From positions 1-24,064 of the forward strand of contig JANMNT010000101.1 of assembly GCA_031368465.1 (NCBI GenBank): 24,064 nt of DNA, in the 5' to 3' direction. The DNA comes from UKL13-2 sp031368465. GTDB taxonomy: Bacteria; Pseudomonadota; Gammaproteobacteria; Burkholderiales; Usitatibacteraceae. The notes under the pieces are model-generated. The model was given only the letters and a program-made list of their open reading frames with translations, searched no databases and was not told the DNA's origin. Every line of letters starts with the position of its first letter. Position 1 is the stretch's first letter. A program made the translations under genes and the position numbers. Shown in pieces: positions 22,047-24,064 of this stretch.

Positions 22047-22817
22047 GTGTCCTCTTTTATTTGCGTTATTCCGGCCAGGCTGCATTCGACGCGACTGCCG
22101 AACAAGCCGCTCGCTGACATTTCCGGCAAACCGATGGTTGTGCATGTTGCCGAACGGGCGCGCGCATCGGGGGCAAGCCGGGTGTATGTGGCAGCCGACC
22201 ACACCGATGTCATGGCGGTTTGCGCCGCGCATGGCATTGAAGCGTTGATGACCCGAACTGACCACGCGACCGGTACCGACCGACTCGCTGAAGTTGTGAA
22301 CACCCTAGCCTTGGATGACGACACAATTGTTGTCAATGTGCAAGGTGACGAACCATTGATTGACCCTGCTTTGATCCATGGTGTTGCTGCAATGCTGGCA
22401 AGGATGCCGATGGCGCACATCGCCACGGCGTCGCACCCGATTGCTGCCGCGGCTGAATTCTTCAATCCGAATGTGGTCAAGGTGGTCGCCGACGCCAATC
22501 AGCTGGCACGTTATTTCAGTCGCGCACCCATTCCATTCGCCCGCGACGCGTTTGCGCTTGATCAGACCCTGCTGCCAAGCGGATTTCCGGCCCAGCGCCA
22601 TGTCGGCATATATGCTTATCGCGCAATGTTTTTGAAACAATTTGCCAATCTGGCACCAGCACCAACCGAGCAATGGGAAGCCCTCGAACAATTGCGCGCG
22701 CTGCACCACGGATTCCAGATTGCAGTGTTGCCATGGCATGGGACGGTCAGTGCCGGAGTGGACACCGCCGAAGACCTGCTGCGGGTACGCGAACAAGTGG
22801 CGAAGTCATTCGGGTAA
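22047..22817 (+). CDS. kdsB: 3-deoxy-manno-octulosonate cytidylyltransferase KdsB
   Basis: This 256-residue cytosolic enzyme activates Kdo with CTP to CMP-Kdo for attachment to lipid A. The N-terminal nucleotide-binding segment IPARLHSTRLPNKPLADISG is complete. MTRTDHATGTDRLAEVV, VVNVQGDEPLIDP, HVGIYAYRAMFL and the end segment GVDTAEDLLRVREQV are all diagnostic. The start is GTG 22047 with GGAAAGA about 4 bases upstream; the Trm112 stop is 15 bases before it. It functions in the same pathway as lpxK. adk begins 38 bases after its stop, making one probable operon. Confidence 0.96.
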   Translation: MSSFICVIPARLHSTRLPNKPLADISGKPMVVHVAERARASGASRVYVAADHTDVMAVCAAHGIEALMTRTDHATGTDRLAEVVNTLALDDDTIVVNVQGDEPLIDPALIHGVAAMLARMPMAHIATASHPIAAAAEFFNPNVVKVVADANQLARYFSRAPIPFARDAFALDQTLLPSGFPAQRHVGIYAYRAMFLKQFANLAPAPTEQWEALEQLRALHHGFQIAVLPWHGTVSAGVDTAEDLLRVREQVAKSFG

Positions 22818-22855
22818 AATCAGATGATTATAAAAACTCCTCACAAAGGCGAGCG

Positions 22856-23509
22856 ATGCGATTGATTCTTTTGGGCGGGCCCGGCGCCGGCAAAGGCACC
22901 CAGGCGGGTTTCATCAAGGAAAAATTTGGCATCCCGCAAATTTCCACCGGTGACATGCTGCGTGCGGCGGTTAAAGCAGGTACCCCGATGGGACTTGCCG
23001 CAAAGAAGGTGATGGATTCTGGTGCGTTGGTGTCGGACGAAATTATCATCGGCTTGGTGAAGGAGCGCATTAAACAGCCGGATTGCGCCAAAGGCTTTAT
23101 GTTCGATGGCTTCCCACGTACCATCCCGCAGGCGGACGCGATGAAAGCGGCCGGTGTGGACTTGGATTTTGTTGTTGAAATTGCCGTCGATGACGCGGAA
23201 ATCATCGAGCGCATGTCGGGCCGGCGCGTGCATATGGCGTCGGGGCGCAGTTATCACATCAATTTTAATCCGCCCAAAGTCGCCGGAAAAGATGATCTCA
23301 CCGGCGAAGACCTGATTCAGCGTGACGACGACCGGGAAGAAACAGTCAAGAAACGCCTCGAGGTTTATCACGATCAAACCAAGCCGCTGATTGACTATTA
23401 CGGCAATTGGGCGATGAGTGGCGCGCCGGGCGCACCAAAATACGTAATGGTGAATGGCGTCGGCAAAATGGATGCGATTCGCGAGCAGATTTTTGCCGCG
23501 CTGTCATAG
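22856..23509 (+). CDS. adk: Adenylate kinase
   Basis: This 217-residue cytosolic enzyme interconverts ATP + AMP and 2 ADP. The P-loop GGPGAGKGTQ lies at residues 7-16, followed by the AMP-binding STGDMLRAAV and FMFDGFPRT segments. The LID is the long type (about 122-159, GRRVHMASGRSYHINFNPPK) without the zinc-binding cysteines of some Gram-positive enzymes. DDDREETVKKRLEVY and PLIDYY complete the core. ATG 22856 with GGCGAG just upstream is chosen over an open extension into kdsB because it gives the family start MRLILLGGPG. The next gene starts 3 bases after its stop. Confidence 0.97.
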   Translation: MRLILLGGPGAGKGTQAGFIKEKFGIPQISTGDMLRAAVKAGTPMGLAAKKVMDSGALVSDEIIIGLVKERIKQPDCAKGFMFDGFPRTIPQADAMKAAGVDLDFVVEIAVDDAEIIERMSGRRVHMASGRSYHINFNPPKVAGKDDLTGEDLIQRDDDREETVKKRLEVYHDQTKPLIDYYGNWAMSGAPGAPKYVMVNGVGKMDAIREQIFAALS

Positions 23510-23512
23510 GCC

Positions 23513-24064
23513 ATGAGCGGCAATAATCCCAGGCAAGCGCCCGCACCCCGCAACGCGTTTTATGCCCAGTCCGGCGGTGTGACCTCGGTCATCAACGTCT
23601 CGGCCCAGGCGGTGATTGAAACCGCGCGCAAATATCCGACAAAAATTGGCAAGGTGTATGCGGGCCGCAACGGCATTATTGGCGCGTTGACCGAGGACTT
23701 GATCGATACCAGCAAAGAACCGGTCGCGAACATCAAAGCCCTCGGCCATACCCCGGCGGGTGCATTTGGTTCTTGTCGCTATAAGCTCAAATCACTCGAA
23801 CAAAATCGGCGCGAATATGAACGCTTGATTGCGGTATTCAAGGCTCACGACATCGGTTATTTTTTTTATAACGGTGGTGGTGATTCGGCAGATACCTGCC
23901 TGAAGATCTCGCAGCTGTCGGCGGCCATGGGTTACCCGTTGATTGCGGTGCACGTACCAAAAACGGTTGACAACGATCTGCCCATTACCGATTGCTCGCC
24001 CGGTTTTGGCTCGGTGGCGAAGTATGTGGCGGTGTCGATGTTGGAAGCCGGTCTGGACGTTGCC
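23513..24064 (+). CDS. pfp: 6-phosphofructokinase, probably pyrophosphate-dependent (3' end outside window)
   Basis: The first 184 codons are present and the frame runs off the window. The protein belongs to the PfkA/PPi-PFK superfamily, which phosphorylates fructose 6-phosphate with ATP or PPi. Visible motifs are AFYAQSGGVTSVINVSAQAV, GRNGIIGAL, FYNGGGDSADTCLKISQL and VPKTVDNDLPITDCSPGFGS. The glycine-rich motif reads GGGDS where ATP-dependent PfkA has GGDGS. An Asp just before the Ser is typical of PPi users, and KTVDNDL also fits. ATG 23513 is 3 bases after the adk stop. A PPi enzyme beside adk suggests shared energy metabolism. Donor specificity is inferred from motifs, not proven. Confidence 0.88.
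   Translation, partial: MSGNNPRQAPAPRNAFYAQSGGVTSVINVSAQAVIETARKYPTKIGKVYAGRNGIIGALTEDLIDTSKEPVANIKALGHTPAGAFGSCRYKLKSLEQNRREYERLIAVFKAHDIGYFFYNGGGDSADTCLKISQLSAAMGYPLIAVHVPKTVDNDLPITDCSPGFGSVAKYVAVSMLEAGLDVA

Noticed and set aside
21203..22498. 431-codon minus-strand frame opposite lpxK, Trm112 and kdsB
   Set aside because: It is fully antisense to three well-identified genes, is rich in His, Arg, Ser and Thr, and has no recognisable motif; it is a by-product of codon bias.

Overview
The window looks like chromosomal core sequence from a Gram-negative proteobacterium, most likely a betaproteobacterium. Lipid A and Kdo genes (lpxK, kdsB), a lipobox protein, Tat and Sec signal peptides and an ExbB/ExbD pair show an outer membrane. 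The order exbB-exbD-lpxK-Trm112-kdsB-adk is a familiar betaproteobacterial block, and queG/tsaE/amidase/mutL/miaA is the widespread proteobacterial t6A, cell-wall and mismatch-repair block. Adk is followed by a pyrophosphate-type phosphofructokinase, which also fits this group. I see no tRNA, rRNA, CRISPR array, insertion sequence or prophage gene. The taxonomic placement is inference from gene order and family resemblance.

Region by region. 1-120 is the tail of an unidentified plus-strand gene. 137-4767 (minus) is a five-gene phosphonate-type ABC importer operon: two tandem PhnD-like binding proteins, PhnC ATPase and two PhnE permeases, with no phosphonate catabolic enzyme in view. 4854-5900 is a divergent TraB/GumN-family exported protein. 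5901-6306 has no convincing gene but holds a strong minus-strand intrinsic terminator. Then come htpG, a small lipoprotein gene, and queG (minus), which faces away from tsaE with only 16 bases between them. tsaE is followed by a Tat-exported cell-wall amidase whose best start is a rare ATA codon. A membrane GGDEF-EAL c-di-GMP enzyme on the minus strand separates the amidase from mutL-miaA. A dodecin gene and xseA follow on the minus strand. A gene-free stretch of about 500 bases (19190-19691) carries a tight DnaA-box cluster, a perfect 14-base palindrome and repeated GAATCG motifs. The window ends with exbB-exbD-lpxK-Trm112-kdsB-adk and the first 184 codons of the phosphofructokinase.

Functional logic. 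The left operon imports a phosphorus oxyanion or organophosphonate. The middle combines protein folding (HtpG), tRNA modification (QueG, TsaE, MiaA), septal peptidoglycan hydrolysis, c-di-GMP turnover and DNA repair (MutL, XseA). The right block couples an energised inner-membrane motor (ExbBD) to lipopolysaccharide precursor synthesis and nucleotide/PPi metabolism.

The window is mostly ordinary housekeeping DNA. The items most worth a second look are the ATA-start amidase, the DnaA-box/palindrome intergenic region, the orphan minus-strand terminator and the duplicated PhnD genes. No clearly new multi-gene system was found.
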